A stretch of DNA of 64,000 bases from a bacterium (GCA_024226515.1 JAAELQ010000265.1:17874-81873), one strand, 5' to 3'. Positions 8,427 to 17,864 are shown, numbered from the stretch's first letter. The notes: generated from the letters alone by a model not told the origin. Numbers and translations are program-made.

Positions 8427-9656
8427 ATGCAGTCCGGCACCTGGCAGCGCAACCTGAGAGTCCTCGCCGCCGGTCAGCTGGTGACGATCTCGGCCATGGG
8501 CATCGTCATCCCGTTGATTCCATTTATCTTGCGCGATCTGGGGATGACCGATCGCGGCACGCTCGAGCGCTGGTCCGGCCTCGTCTTCTCCGGACCCTTC
8601 CTGGCGGCGGCGCTGATGTCGCCCGTGTGGGGCTGGGTCGGCGACCGTTACGGGCACAAGAAGATGGTCGTCCGCGCGCTCGTCGGTCTGACGCTCGTCA
8701 ACCTGTTGCTCGTGTTCGTACAGTCGCCGGGGCAGTTCTTCGCGATCCGCTTCACCCAGGGGCTGGTGACCGGCTTCGTCCCCGCCGCGCTGGCCATCAC
8801 GTCGGCCTCGACGCCGCGGGACGAGCTGCCGGGTGCGATGGGGCGGCTGGCCGCGTCGGCGTCGGCGGGGCGGTTGATCGGTCCCGCGATCGGTGGGTTG
8901 CTGGCGGCCATGTTGAGCTTCCGGCAGCTGTTCCTGCTCGTCGGCGTGATGATCGCCGCGGTGACGGTCGCCACGGCGATCTCGCTCGAAGAGCCGCGCC
9001 GATCGCGCTCGTCGGCTGCGGCGTCCTTTGCCGCGCCCATGCGCCTCGCGCTGGCCGAGCCGAGTCTGCGTCTGGCGTTGCCGGGGTTGATGGCGGCGAT
9101 GGTCGGCATCAGCATGACCATGCCGATCTTCCCGCTCTACGTCGAGCAACTCTGCTCGGAGACGACCGACCCGCGAGCCGTCACGGGGGTCGGCTTCGCG
9201 GTCGTGGCGGGCTTCACCATGCTGGGCTCCGCGGCGCTCGGCCGTGTCTCGGACCGGCTGGGGTTGAAGACGATCCTCGTGGGCTCGCTGCTGCTGGCCG
9301 CGGCCGCGCTGGTCCTGCACCCGCACGTCACGGGAATACCGTCCATGCTGATGCTGCGCGCGTTGCTCGGGCTCGCGGCGGCGGGGATCGGACCGGTGCT
9401 GCACGCGATGATCAGCCGCACGGCGCCGGACGGCATGCGCGGCGGCGTCACGGGTCTGGCCAACTCGGCCACGATCCTGGGCTTCTTCGTGGGCCCGGTC
9501 GCCGGCGGTTTGCTGGCCGGTCGATTCGGCGTGGACGGAGTGTTCCGCATCGCGGCGCTCTCCTCGGTGATCTGCGGCGTTGCGGCTGCGATCGCGGCGC
9601 GCCGCGTGGGCCGCGACCGCGAGGTCGTCTCGGTACCGGGAGAGGTTCCGCGGTAG
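8427..9656 (+). CDS. Major facilitator superfamily exporter
   Basis: A 409-aa integral membrane protein with about 12 predicted helices in two halves. The loop after helix 2 carries an MFS signature (GWVGDRYGHKKMVVRA), and a related GRVSDRLGLKTI occurs in the second half. Size and signature match proton-coupled drug exporters of the MdtG/TetA type, but the substrate cannot be read from sequence. The start is the only ATG at the expected N-terminus and lacks a ribosome site. The gene is divergent from the cytochrome gene and is followed after 79 bp by the DUF481 gene. Confidence 0.9.
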   Translation: MQSGTWQRNLRVLAAGQLVTISAMGIVIPLIPFILRDLGMTDRGTLERWSGLVFSGPFLAAALMSPVWGWVGDRYGHKKMVVRALVGLTLVNLLLVFVQSPGQFFAIRFTQGLVTGFVPAALAITSASTPRDELPGAMGRLAASASAGRLIGPAIGGLLAAMLSFRQLFLLVGVMIAAVTVATAISLEEPRRSRSSAAASFAAPMRLALAEPSLRLALPGLMAAMVGISMTMPIFPLYVEQLCSETTDPRAVTGVGFAVVAGFTMLGSAALGRVSDRLGLKTILVGSLLLAAAALVLHPHVTGIPSMLMLRALLGLAAAGIGPVLHAMISRTAPDGMRGGVTGLANSATILGFFVGPVAGGLLAGRFGVDGVFRIAALSSVICGVAAAIAARRVGRDREVVSVPGEVPR

Positions 9657-9735
9657 CGAGTTGAACTCGCCAACGAGGCCAGGTACGTTGCGCGGTCCGG
9701 GTCCGCGAGATGACGCGGCCGGCGAGGATCCGCTG

Positions 9736-10620
9736 ATGGTGACCGTACACGCTCCGCGCCTACCGCTGCTCGTCGCACTGCTGGCCGCGATCACCTGCTG
9801 GCTTGCGCCCGCCCGCGTGCTCGCCGACGAGGGCGAGGCGGCGGATACCGGCTGGCGCAGCACGGCGGAGGTCAGCTTCGTTCAGGTGTCCGGCAACTCC
9901 GAGTCCACGACGCTGGGATTCAACGGCAGCGCCCGTCGCAAGTGGGACAAGGCGTTGCTGCAGTTGAAGCTCGGCGCGCTCGAGGTGAAGAGCACCGCGA
10001 ACCTCGGCGTGGCGGTCGGCGAACCGGACGACTTCACCGTTCCCGAGCTGACACAGACGACGGCGGAGAACTACTACGTGGTCGGCCGCTACGATCACAA
10101 CATCACCGACACCCTGGTGTGGTACGTGGCGGCGGGTTGGCTGCGTAACGAGTTCGCCGGCATCAAGAATCGCTACGTGGTGAGCTGCGGTGCCGGCAAC
10201 GTCTGGTTCGATTCCGAGACGTTCAGTCTCCGATCGAACTACGGCATCAGCTACACGGACCAGCGCGACCTCGTGGACCTCCCGCTGGTCAAGAGCAGCT
10301 TCGCCGGCGTGTTGCTCTCGTCGAATCTCCGGAAGAAGCTCGGCAAGGGTAAGTCCGAGTACGGCAACGACTTCGTCTTCAACTACAGCCTCGCGGACAG
10401 CGACAACTGGCGCTGGACGATGGACCAGTGGGCCACGACCTCCTTGACCGAGAAGCTCGCACTGAAGGTCGCGCTGAAGTGGTCGTTCAACAACGTGCCG
10501 GCGCTCGAGGAGTTGACCCTGCTGGAGGGCGATCCGCCGGAGGATCTGGGGAACAAGGTGACCGCCTCGCTGGACGAGCTCGATACGATCTTCAGTGTGG
10601 CGCTGGTCCTGACCTTCTGA
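9736..10620 (+). CDS. DUF481 outer-membrane beta-barrel protein
   Basis: A 294-aa exported protein. The signal peptide ends near ARVLADEG; the mature part begins TAEVSFVQVSGNSESTTLGF and runs through alternating barrel-like strands to a terminal phenylalanine (VALVLTF), as expected for an outer-membrane barrel. GNSESTTLGFN is typical of the DUF481 (YdiY-like) family, whose function is unknown. ATG 9736 was chosen because GAGG stands about 8 nt upstream and a signal peptide follows; the frame is open further upstream, overlapping the MFS gene. Confidence 0.85.
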   Translation: MVTVHAPRLPLLVALLAAITCWLAPARVLADEGEAADTGWRSTAEVSFVQVSGNSESTTLGFNGSARRKWDKALLQLKLGALEVKSTANLGVAVGEPDDFTVPELTQTTAENYYVVGRYDHNITDTLVWYVAAGWLRNEFAGIKNRYVVSCGAGNVWFDSETFSLRSNYGISYTDQRDLVDLPLVKSSFAGVLLSSNLRKKLGKGKSEYGNDFVFNYSLADSDNWRWTMDQWATTSLTEKLALKVALKWSFNNVPALEELTLLEGDPPEDLGNKVTASLDELDTIFSVALVLTF

Positions 10621-10735
10621 CCCATGCGGTCCACCAGGAGTTGGCGCGGACCGATCGCCCCCGCATAATACGCTCGATGTGAGCGCGCACGGCGGCCTGC
10701 AGCCGGGCGCCATCGAAACGGAGCATACTGCGATC

Positions 10736-12601
10736 ATGAACAGAACCACCTCGTCGCTCGTCCTTGCCCTGTTGCTGTGCCTGCTGTCCGTGGACGTCAC
10801 GCCGGCCTGCACGAACTTCCTCATCACGCGCGGCGCCACCGTCGACGGCTCGACGATGATCACGTATGCGGCGGATGCGCACGTGCTGTACGGCGAGCTG
10901 TACTTCACGCCCGCCGGACGCCACGCGCCGGGAACGCTGCTCGACGTCTACGAGTGGGACACCGGCAAGCGCCTGGGGCAGATCGCCCAGGCGCCGGAGA
11001 CCTACACCGTCGTCGGCAACATGAACGAGCACCAGGTGTCGATCGGCGAGACGACCTGGGGCGGCAGGTCCGAGCTGCACGATCCGGAGGCGCTGGTCGA
11101 CTACGGCAGCCTGATGTACATCGCGCTGCAGCGGGCCAAGACCGCGCGCGAGGCGATCGAGATCATGACCGATCTCGTGGCCGAGTACGGTTACTACAGC
11201 AGCGGCGAGTCGTTCTCCATCGCGGACCCCGAGGAGGTCTGGCTGCTGGAACTGATCGGCAAGGGGCCCGACAACAAGGGCGCCGTGTGGGTCGCGCGCA
11301 AGGTGCCGGACGGCTACATCACGGCCCACGCCAACGCGCCGCGCATCCGGCAGTTTCCACAGGACGACCCAAAGAACACGATATTCGCTCCCGACGTGAT
11401 CTCCTTCGCCCGCGACAAGGGCTGGTTCGACGGCTCCGACGAGGAATTCAGCTTCGCGGAGACGTACAGCCCGGACGACTTCGGCGCGGTGCGTTTCTGC
11501 GACTCGCGCGTGTGGTGCATGTACAACCGCGCGCGGCCCTCGGACAAGATCCCGGCGGACTGGGTGCTGGGCCAGGACGGCGCCGAACCGTTGCCGTTGT
11601 GGATCAAGCCGGACAAGAAGCTGACCGTGGGCGACGTGGCGGGCTTCATGCGCGACCACTTCGAGGGCACGGAGCTGGACATGACCAAGGACATCGGCGC
11701 GGGACCCTACGAGGTGCCGTACCGCTGGCGACCGCTGACCTGGGACACGGGTGACGAGGAGAAGAAGTTCTTCAACGAGCGCGCGACCTCGACGCAGCAG
11801 ACCGGCTTCTCGTTCGTCGCACAGGCGCGCTCGTGGCTGCCGGACCCGATCGGCGGCGTGCTGTGGTTCGGCGTCGACGACACGTTCAGCACGGTCTATT
11901 TCCCGGTGTACTGCGGCGTCACCGAGGTGCCCTACAACTTCCGCGTGGGGACGGGGTCGTTCGACGAGTTCAACTGGGACTCGGCGTTCTGGGTCTTCAA
12001 CTGGGTCTCGAACTACGCGTACTCGCGCTACAGCGAGATGATCCAGGACATCCAGGTCGTCCAGCGCGAGCTCGAGAGCGGGTTTCTCGCGGACCAGGAC
12101 GGGATCGACGCCGCGGCCCAGGTTCTGTACGAGCAGTCGCCGCGGCTGGCGCGAGACTACCTGACGGCCTACACGAACGAGACCGCCGCGACCGTGCACG
12201 AGCGCTGGAAGAAGCTCGGAGAGTTCCTGCTGTGGCGTTATCTCGACGGCAACCTGAAGGACGAGCACGGCACCGTGACGCACCCGGGCTACCCGAAGTC
12301 GTGGTACGAGAAGGTGGCCGCGACCACGGGCGAGCACCTCGCGATGCGCAAGCTCGAGGCCGAGCAGCGGCGCTCGGATGCCGAGGAGCAGGCCGACAGG
12401 GAGCAGGCCGCCCGTCTATCCGAGAGCATCCTCGCCTTGCTGAAGGTGCGCGGCATCGACCTCGACAAGGAGACGCGCGGCAAGATCGAGGACGCGGACG
12501 ATCCGGCTCAACTCGAGGTGTGGCTCGTCAACGCGGCGACGGCCGAGACGGCCGACGAGGTGACCGCCGGAGAGCCGGTAGGGGATACGGGCGGACACTG
12601 A
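10736..12601 (+). CDS. Secreted C69-family dipeptidase
   Basis: A 621-aa exported peptidase of the Ntn-hydrolase fold. A signal peptide (SSLVLALLLCLLSVDVTPA) ends immediately before CTNFLITRGATVDGS; after cleavage this Cys would be the N-terminal nucleophile, as in PepD-like C69 enzymes. Other family-like stretches are GNMNEHQVSIGETTWGG and ESFSIADPEEVWLLELIG. The last ~60 residues are a charged helix. ATG 10736 has only a distant GGAG (12 nt), but a CATACT box ends 6 nt upstream, so the message may be leaderless. It would hydrolyse dipeptides outside the cytoplasm, feeding peptide uptake. Confidence 0.9.
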   Translation: MNRTTSSLVLALLLCLLSVDVTPACTNFLITRGATVDGSTMITYAADAHVLYGELYFTPAGRHAPGTLLDVYEWDTGKRLGQIAQAPETYTVVGNMNEHQVSIGETTWGGRSELHDPEALVDYGSLMYIALQRAKTAREAIEIMTDLVAEYGYYSSGESFSIADPEEVWLLELIGKGPDNKGAVWVARKVPDGYITAHANAPRIRQFPQDDPKNTIFAPDVISFARDKGWFDGSDEEFSFAETYSPDDFGAVRFCDSRVWCMYNRARPSDKIPADWVLGQDGAEPLPLWIKPDKKLTVGDVAGFMRDHFEGTELDMTKDIGAGPYEVPYRWRPLTWDTGDEEKKFFNERATSTQQTGFSFVAQARSWLPDPIGGVLWFGVDDTFSTVYFPVYCGVTEVPYNFRVGTGSFDEFNWDSAFWVFNWVSNYAYSRYSEMIQDIQVVQRELESGFLADQDGIDAAAQVLYEQSPRLARDYLTAYTNETAATVHERWKKLGEFLLWRYLDGNLKDEHGTVTHPGYPKSWYEKVAATTGEHLAMRKLEAEQRRSDAEEQADREQAARLSESILALLKVRGIDLDKETRGKIEDADDPAQLEVWLVNAATAETADEVTAGEPVGDTGGH

Positions 12602-12629
12602 CCCGCGGCGGTCCGACGCCGCGCGAAAC

Positions 12630-13439
12630 TCAGCGGTCGATACGCAGGCCCAGGCCGTACTGATAGTCCGCCTTCCCGTAGGTCTTGACGGCCTTGGGCA
12701 GCGCCTCGTCGGCTGCTCGCTTGCGTTTGTTCGAGCTCGGGTGGGTCGACAGAACGGTCAGGCGTCCTGTGTCGCCGAACAGCTTGACGAGTCGGTCCCA
12801 CGCCGCGGCTGCGGCGTTGGGGTCGTAGCCGGCCGCGGCCATCATCGACAGCGCCATGACGTCGGCCTCCATCTCGTCGTTTCGTAGAAACGGCAGCACG
12901 ACGCCGTTCAGCGTTCCGGCGCCGAGACAGCCCACGATCGTGGACCCGTACTTCTCGTGGTCGAGGCTCAGTTCGTCGGCCGTGGCCAGACCGGTCATCA
13001 GCAGCTGCTGGTCGATTCGAGTCGCGCCGTGACCGGCGACGACGTGCGCCATCAGGTGAGCCAGCACCGCGGCCAGACCCGCCTCGGTCTTCGCCGCCGG
13101 CAGCAATCCCGAGGTCAGCACGAGGTAGCCCCCGGGCAGCGCGATCGCGTCCGGCCGTTCGTCGTCGATGAGCTTGACCTGCCACTCGGTCTTGCCGTGT
13201 TTCTTGGGCAGCCCGCGTGCCACGAGTCGCTTGACCACCGTGCGGACGACGTCGGCGTGCTTGTCACTCTCGGGCTGATCCGCCAGCGAGTCGTAGACGG
13301 CCTTGCCGAAGGAGGCGGTCTGTTTGTCCGCCAGCCCCTTGCCGGCCAGCGCGGGTGAGCCGATCAGGCAGGCCACGATGCAGAAGGCGACGGTGAGAGT
13401 CAGGTAGGTGAGACGGCGGGACGGATTTGCAGGCGCCAC
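12630..13439 (-). CDS. M48-like secreted protein lacking the catalytic glutamate
   Basis: A 269-aa protein with an N-terminal signal or anchor (YLTLTVAFCIVACLIG) and the body of an M48 metallopeptidase: ALPGGYLVLTSGLL, LAAVLAH, the zinc-side NDEMEADVMALSMMAAAGYDP stretch, and STHPSSNKR. The HEXXH motif is HLMAH, so both zinc histidines remain but the catalytic Glu is Leu. Unless another residue substitutes, this is a pseudo-peptidase. The GTG at 13439 is chosen because GGAGG lies 7-8 nt before it; the longer ORF to 13544 would run across the start of the divergent gene. It is convergent with the dipeptidase gene. Confidence 0.85.
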   Translation of the reverse strand: MAPANPSRRLTYLTLTVAFCIVACLIGSPALAGKGLADKQTASFGKAVYDSLADQPESDKHADVVRTVVKRLVARGLPKKHGKTEWQVKLIDDERPDAIALPGGYLVLTSGLLPAAKTEAGLAAVLAHLMAHVVAGHGATRIDQQLLMTGLATADELSLDHEKYGSTIVGCLGAGTLNGVVLPFLRNDEMEADVMALSMMAAAGYDPNAAAAAWDRLVKLFGDTGRLTVLSTHPSSNKRKRAADEALPKAVKTYGKADYQYGLGLRIDR

Positions 13440-13530
13440 GGTGAATCCTCCGATTGGACGTCGATGGTAGCGGCTGGCGCAGCGCTTTTCCAAGAAGCGC
13501 CGGGCCGTAACGACGGCGGCGTCGCTGTGA

Positions 13531-13536
13531 GACAAT
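13531..13536 (+). promoter_or_regulatory. -10-like box GACAAT directly before the NTF2-like gene
   Basis: GACAAT ends 6 nt before the ATG at 13543 and no Shine-Dalgarno sequence is visible; compatible with leaderless transcription. Weak on its own. Confidence 0.25.
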
Positions 13537-13542
13537 CGTCCC

Positions 13543-14073
13543 ATGATGAGACGAGATCACTCCGGATCTGCGTGCCTGTTGCTCCTCGTCGGCTTGTTGC
13601 TGGCGCCCGCTCACGGTGCGGAGGCGACGTCGGAGGTGGCGGACGTCCTCGACCGGCTGCACCGTGCGGCGGCCGACGCCGACGGTGAGGCCTACTTCGA
13701 TCTGTTCACGTCGGACGCGGTGTTTCTCGGCACGGCCGCCGAAGAGCGCTGGACGATCGAGGAGTTCCAGGCGTTCGCGCAGCCGTACTTCTCCGCCGGC
13801 CGCGGCTGGACCTATGTGGTGCGGCAGGGCGGGCGCAACGTCGTCGTCTCGCGCGGCGGCGATGTCGCCTGGTTCGACGAGGTGCTGGACAACGAGAAGT
13901 ACGGCGAGTGCCGCGGCACCGGCGTGCTCCGGCGCATCGGCGATCGCTGGAAGATCGCGCAGTACAACCTGACCATCCCGGTTCCGAACGAGATCGCGCT
14001 CGACGTAGTCGGGATGATCCGCGCGCTGGACGACCGCGACGCGGAGTCAGGCGGCTCGGACGAGCGCCCCTGA
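13543..14073 (+). CDS. Secreted SnoaL/NTF2-like protein
   Basis: A 176-aa protein with a signal peptide (CLLLLVGLLLAPAHGAEA) and a single cone-shaped NTF2-like domain. VADVLDRLHRAAADADGEAY followed by FDLFTSDAVFLGT, WTIEEFQAFAQPYF and GTGVLRRIGDRWKIAQYNL is the pattern of the SnoaL-like/DUF4440 group. Members bind small ligands or act as accessory subunits; no catalytic role can be assigned. Starts at 13543 or 13546 (ATGATG). Divergent from the M48-like gene, with about 100 bp between them. Confidence 0.85.
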   Translation: MMRRDHSGSACLLLLVGLLLAPAHGAEATSEVADVLDRLHRAAADADGEAYFDLFTSDAVFLGTAAEERWTIEEFQAFAQPYFSAGRGWTYVVRQGGRNVVVSRGGDVAWFDEVLDNEKYGECRGTGVLRRIGDRWKIAQYNLTIPVPNEIALDVVGMIRALDDRDAESGGSDERP

Positions 14074-14098
14074 CTCCGCAGCGCGGTCGAGTCGCTGC

Positions 14099-14397
14099 CT
14101 ACGGACACACTCCCGTGTTCGGCCTCTCGACGCGGTCGCTGTTCTCTCCCAGCGAGCCCTCGGCCGTGAAGTTCTCGCCGGTGACCAGGTACCAGTGGCT
14201 CTGGCTGACGGGCGGGTTGCTGGTATCCGTCGCCTCGAGCTCGATGATGTCGTCCTGGTAGCAATCGCCGTAGTCGTCGGCTAGGCCGTCACGATCGACG
14301 TCCCCGCCTCCACCGGCCGGCATCGAGATGCTGCGGGCGTCGCCCACAGGGCCACGCCGACGACCAGCGGCACGATGCGCGAGAAGCTCACACTCAC
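14099..14397 (-). pseudogene. Broken secreted-protein gene: signal peptide frameshifted from C-terminal module
   Basis: Reading from a GTG at 14397 gives a good signal peptide (SFSRIVPLVVGVALWATPAA) that stops at a TAG near 14283. From about 14310 another frame is coding-like: DVDRDGLADDYGDCYQDD, then HWYLVTGENF and EGSLGENSDRVERPN, ending GVCP at 14099. One small insertion or deletion near 14290-14330 would join both into a ~95-residue secreted protein. The tail matches the C-terminal module of the genes at 28884 and 60699. It could be a decaying gene or a sequencing error. Confidence 0.45.
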
Positions 14398-14418
14398 AGC
14401 ATACCGCGTTCGGTGGGC

Positions 14419-15504
14419 TCAGCAGCCCGGCCCGGGGCCCATGTTGTCGCCGAACGAGCTGTTGTTCGTTCCCTGATCGCACACGTCGGGCCCTGCGCAC
14501 GGAGCCGCGGCGTTCTGCGGCGCGCAGCCGCCGCCGCCGTTGCCGCGGGCCACGTTGCGGCCGTACGTATTGTCGGCGCTGGTGCTGTTGAAGAAGATCC
14601 CGTAGATGAAGTTATTGCTGGCGTTGTTGTTCTGCAGGTTGATCCGCGAGCTGCCGGAGAGCTCGATGCCGTTCAGGTAGTCGCTGACCACGTTCCGCTG
14701 AACCACTCCATCCGACATGCTGTTCAGCGAGATGGCGCCGAACTGACCATTCGTCACCGTGTTGTCCAGAACGTGGAAGTCAGAGCCCGAGAACAAGGCG
14801 ATCCCTTCCGACCCTCCGGTGATCTTGTTGCCAACGATGGAAAAGGAGCGACCCGAGTTGACCCGGATCGCGGCCGCGTTGCTGGACGCCAGGATGCGGT
14901 TGTCGCGGATTAGCACGCTGTCGCTGGCGTCCTGGATCAGGATCGGCGTCTGGCCGCCGGTGCGAATCGAGTTGTTCTCGATGACGCCCGTGATCCGGCT
15001 GCCGGTGTTGTTGGCGATGTAGATCGCGCTGGAGTTGGCGCCGTTGATCTGGTTGCGGCGAATGGAGAAGTCGGCGACACGGAACAGGTACAGGCCCGCG
15101 TCGCCCTGCTGCACCTTGAGGTCCTCCAGCACGACGACGCTGGCGCTGTCGATCGTGACGCAGTTCTGCAGCGTCGGGTTGAATAGGAACCCGTTGCGGA
15201 TCGTCAGGCTCGCGACGTTCGTCGCGTCGATCAGCGGAAAGTCGCCGTTCGGGAACCCGGCCAGCGAGAAGCCGTTCAGGTCGATGTCGATCTTCTCCGT
15301 CCCGGTTCCGATCAGGCGGATCACCGTCACGTTGAACGCCTGGGCCGCGATGTCGCGGGTGACGACGTACTTGCTCGACAGCGTGGTCGCGGTTCCGTCG
15401 AGCGTCACGGGCTCGAAGATCGGCACCCGGCCCTCCTCGCACACTCCCGGAAGTGCGAACAGGAAGCACAGACCGACGACCACCGGCAATCGAGCGATTC
15501 TCAT
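14419..15504 (-). CDS. Secreted right-handed beta-helix protein
   Basis: A 361-aa protein with signal peptide MRIARLPVVVGLCFLFALPG. The body is made of about ten ~23-residue rungs rich in Asn, Ser, Ile and Val, such as NSIRTGGQTPILIQDASDSV and NKITGGSEGIALFSGSDFHV; this is the parallel beta-helix (NosD/pectate-lyase-like) architecture. The cysteine-rich tail (GGGCAPQNAAAPCAGPDVC) probably caps the helix through disulfides. Such proteins bind or cleave polysaccharides, but no active site is evident. GGAGATCCC precedes the ATG. Divergent from the molybdoenzyme gene. Confidence 0.85.
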   Translation of the reverse strand: MRIARLPVVVGLCFLFALPGVCEEGRVPIFEPVTLDGTATTLSSKYVVTRDIAAQAFNVTVIRLIGTGTEKIDIDLNGFSLAGFPNGDFPLIDATNVASLTIRNGFLFNPTLQNCVTIDSASVVVLEDLKVQQGDAGLYLFRVADFSIRRNQINGANSSAIYIANNTGSRITGVIENNSIRTGGQTPILIQDASDSVLIRDNRILASSNAAAIRVNSGRSFSIVGNKITGGSEGIALFSGSDFHVLDNTVTNGQFGAISLNSMSDGVVQRNVVSDYLNGIELSGSSRINLQNNNASNNFIYGIFFNSTSADNTYGRNVARGNGGGGCAPQNAAAPCAGPDVCDQGTNNSSFGDNMGPGPGC

Positions 15505-15566
15505 GGGATCTCCACGTAAGGCTGCCGCTGAATGTACACCGATTCCGGCCGGCGAGCCCGGATTCG

Positions 15567-15595
15567 TTACGCGATCCGGGGTGCCGCGGTACCAT
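15567..15595 (+). promoter_or_regulatory. Probable promoter of molybdoenzyme gene, leaderless layout
   Basis: TACCAT (15590-15595) ends 7 nt before ATG 15603, and a TTACGC lies 17 nt upstream (15567-15572) as a weak -35 candidate. There is no Shine-Dalgarno sequence. Confidence 0.35.
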
Positions 15596-15602
15596 TGTGA
15601 TC

Positions 15603-17864
15603 ATGAGGACCGAGACCACCGCCTGCATCCTGTGCTCGCGCAACTGCGGCCTCGAGGTCGAGCTCGACGGCGAGCGCTTCGCCCGCATCCGCGGTGACGC
15701 GAAGCACCCCTGCTCGCAGGGCTACGTCTGCCAGAAGGCCGCGCGCCTCGACTACTACCAGAACCACGACGACCGGCTGACGCGCCCGCTGAGGCGCAGG
15801 CCGGACGGCGAATTCGAGCCGGTGAGCTGGGATGCTGCGCTGTCCGACATCGCGACCCGGCTCAACGCGATCCGCGACGAGCACGGCGGCGACGCGTTCG
15901 CCTTCGCCGGCGGCGGCGGGCAGGGGAATCACCTCGGCGCGCCGTACAGCTCGCAGCTGCCGGCCGCGATGGGAAGCCGCTTCGTCTACAACTCGCTGGC
16001 GCAGGAGAAGACCGGCGACTTCTGGGTCAACGGCCGGCTGTTCGGTCGGCAGAACTGCCACGGTACGGAGGACGTCGAGCATGCCGACTTCGTGCTGTTC
16101 ATCGGCACGAACCCGTTCCAGGCGCACGGCATTCCGAACGCGCGCGATGCGTTGAAGGCGATTCGCCGCGATCCCACGCGCACGATGGTCGTCGTCGACC
16201 CCCGGCGCACCGACACGGCGAAGATGGCGGACGTCCACCTCCAGCTGCGGCCCGGGACCGACGCGTACCTGATGAGCGCCCTGCTGGCGATCGTCGTACA
16301 GAATGACTTACACGACCGGGCGTTCCTCGAGCGGCGCTGCACGGGGTTCGAGCAGCTCGAGCGCGTGTTGCGCGACGTTCCCGTCGCCGAGTACGTCGAG
16401 CGCGCCGGCGTGGACCCGGCCGACGTCGAACGCGTCGCGCGCGGCCTGGCGGCCGCCGAGTCGGCGACGGTACGCATCGACCTGGGCATCCAGCAGACGC
16501 TGCACTCGACGCTCAACTCTTATCTCGAGAAGCTGCTGTTCCTGATCACGGGCAACTTCGGCAAACGCGGCGGCAACAACCTGCACACTTTCCTGCTGCC
16601 GATCATCGGACACACCGACGAGCGGGACGTGATCGACGGCAAGCCGCTACGCCGCACGACGCACCACGGCATGTTCCCGATCGCGGGCCTGTATCCGCCG
16701 GCGATCCTGCCCGACGAGATCCTGCACGGCGGCGTGCGGGCGATATTCGTCGAGAGCTGCAACCCGGCCGTTAGCTGGCCCGACAGCGACGCGTACGAGC
16801 AAGCGTTCGAGAAGCTCGAACTGCTGGTCGTCGTCGACGTGGCGCTGACCGAGACCGCGCGATTCGCCGACTACGTCTTGCCCGCGTCGTCGCAATTCGA
16901 GAAGTGGGAGGCCACCGGCTTCAACCTCGAGTTTCCCGACAACTATTTCCATCTGCGCCATCCGCTGTTTCCGGCGAAGGGCGACACCCTGCCCGAGGCG
17001 GAGATCTACACCCGGCTGCTCGAGAAGATGGGCGTCATCCCCGACCGTTTCCCCGGACTCGAACGGCTCGCCCGTCTCGAGCCGGCGGCGACCCGGCACC
17101 TGGTCCTGCTGGCGAAGCTCGCGCGCACGTTCGCGAAGGACAGGGAGCTGAGCAAGTACGGCGCCTCGATCCTCTACCGCACACTCGGCAAACACCTGCC
17201 GGACGGGGCTGCGGCTGCGGCGCCGCTGCTGGTGTTGGCCATGCGCTACGCCGCACGCTACCCGCAGCAGGTGCGACGCGCGGGGATCGACGGCAACCGG
17301 CTGACGCTGGGGGGCAACCTGTTCCGCGCCATCCTCGACTCGCGCTCGGGTGTGACGATCAGCAAGCACGAGTACGACGAGGTCTGGGACCTGGTGCAAA
17401 CCGCCGACGGCCGGATCCATCTCGCCATCTCCGAGATGCTCGAAGAGCTGCAGTCGCTGCGCCACACGGCGCCGCCCAATGGCGAGTACCCGTTCGTGCT
17501 GCTGGCCGGCGAGCGGCGCAGCTACAACGCGAATCAGATCTACCGCAACCCCGAATGGCGCAAGATCGACCCCAACGGCGCAATGCGCATGCACCCTGAG
17601 GATGCACGGGAACTGGGGCTGACGCAGGACGACCGCGCGACCTGCAGTTCGGCGACGGGCAGCGTGGAAGTCTCGGTCGACCTCGACGACGGCCTGCGCC
17701 GCGGCGTCGTTTCGCTACCGCACGGTTACGGGATGCGCTATCGAGGTGGTCCACCTCAGGGGCCGCAGATCAACCGCATCACCGCGTCGGCCTCCTGCGA
17801 CCCGCTGGCGAAGACGCCGTACCACAAACACGTCCCGGTGCGGATCGAGCGTGCTCGCGGCTAG
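15603..17864 (+). CDS. Molybdopterin-dependent oxidoreductase, DMSO-reductase superfamily
   Basis: A 753-aa protein. The N-terminus binds a [4Fe-4S] cluster through CILCSRNC and, about 26 residues on, the Cys of HPCSQGYVCQKA. Mo/W-bis-MGD regions follow (SWDAALSDIATRLNAIR, ADFVLFIGTNPFQAHGIPNA, VVVDPRRTDTA), with the C-terminal MopB domain (LLAGERRSYNANQIYRNP, HPEDARELGL). The metal ligand cannot be assigned: the region reads YNSLAQEKTGDFW, with no Cys or Sec, so a Ser or oxo ligand is possible. There is no Tat signal, so the protein is cytoplasmic. No electron-transfer subunit is adjacent, so its substrate is unknown. It overlaps the next gene tail-to-tail by 4 bp. Confidence 0.9.
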   Translation: MRTETTACILCSRNCGLEVELDGERFARIRGDAKHPCSQGYVCQKAARLDYYQNHDDRLTRPLRRRPDGEFEPVSWDAALSDIATRLNAIRDEHGGDAFAFAGGGGQGNHLGAPYSSQLPAAMGSRFVYNSLAQEKTGDFWVNGRLFGRQNCHGTEDVEHADFVLFIGTNPFQAHGIPNARDALKAIRRDPTRTMVVVDPRRTDTAKMADVHLQLRPGTDAYLMSALLAIVVQNDLHDRAFLERRCTGFEQLERVLRDVPVAEYVERAGVDPADVERVARGLAAAESATVRIDLGIQQTLHSTLNSYLEKLLFLITGNFGKRGGNNLHTFLLPIIGHTDERDVIDGKPLRRTTHHGMFPIAGLYPPAILPDEILHGGVRAIFVESCNPAVSWPDSDAYEQAFEKLELLVVVDVALTETARFADYVLPASSQFEKWEATGFNLEFPDNYFHLRHPLFPAKGDTLPEAEIYTRLLEKMGVIPDRFPGLERLARLEPAATRHLVLLAKLARTFAKDRELSKYGASILYRTLGKHLPDGAAAAAPLLVLAMRYAARYPQQVRRAGIDGNRLTLGGNLFRAILDSRSGVTISKHEYDEVWDLVQTADGRIHLAISEMLEELQSLRHTAPPNGEYPFVLLAGERRSYNANQIYRNPEWRKIDPNGAMRMHPEDARELGLTQDDRATCSSATGSVEVSVDLDDGLRRGVVSLPHGYGMRYRGGPPQGPQINRITASASCDPLAKTPYHKHVPVRIERARG

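Noticed and set aside
14099..14397. Selenocysteine read-through as an explanation of the broken gene
   Set aside because: The two coding parts lie in different frames and the stop is TAG, so recoding of TGA cannot join them.
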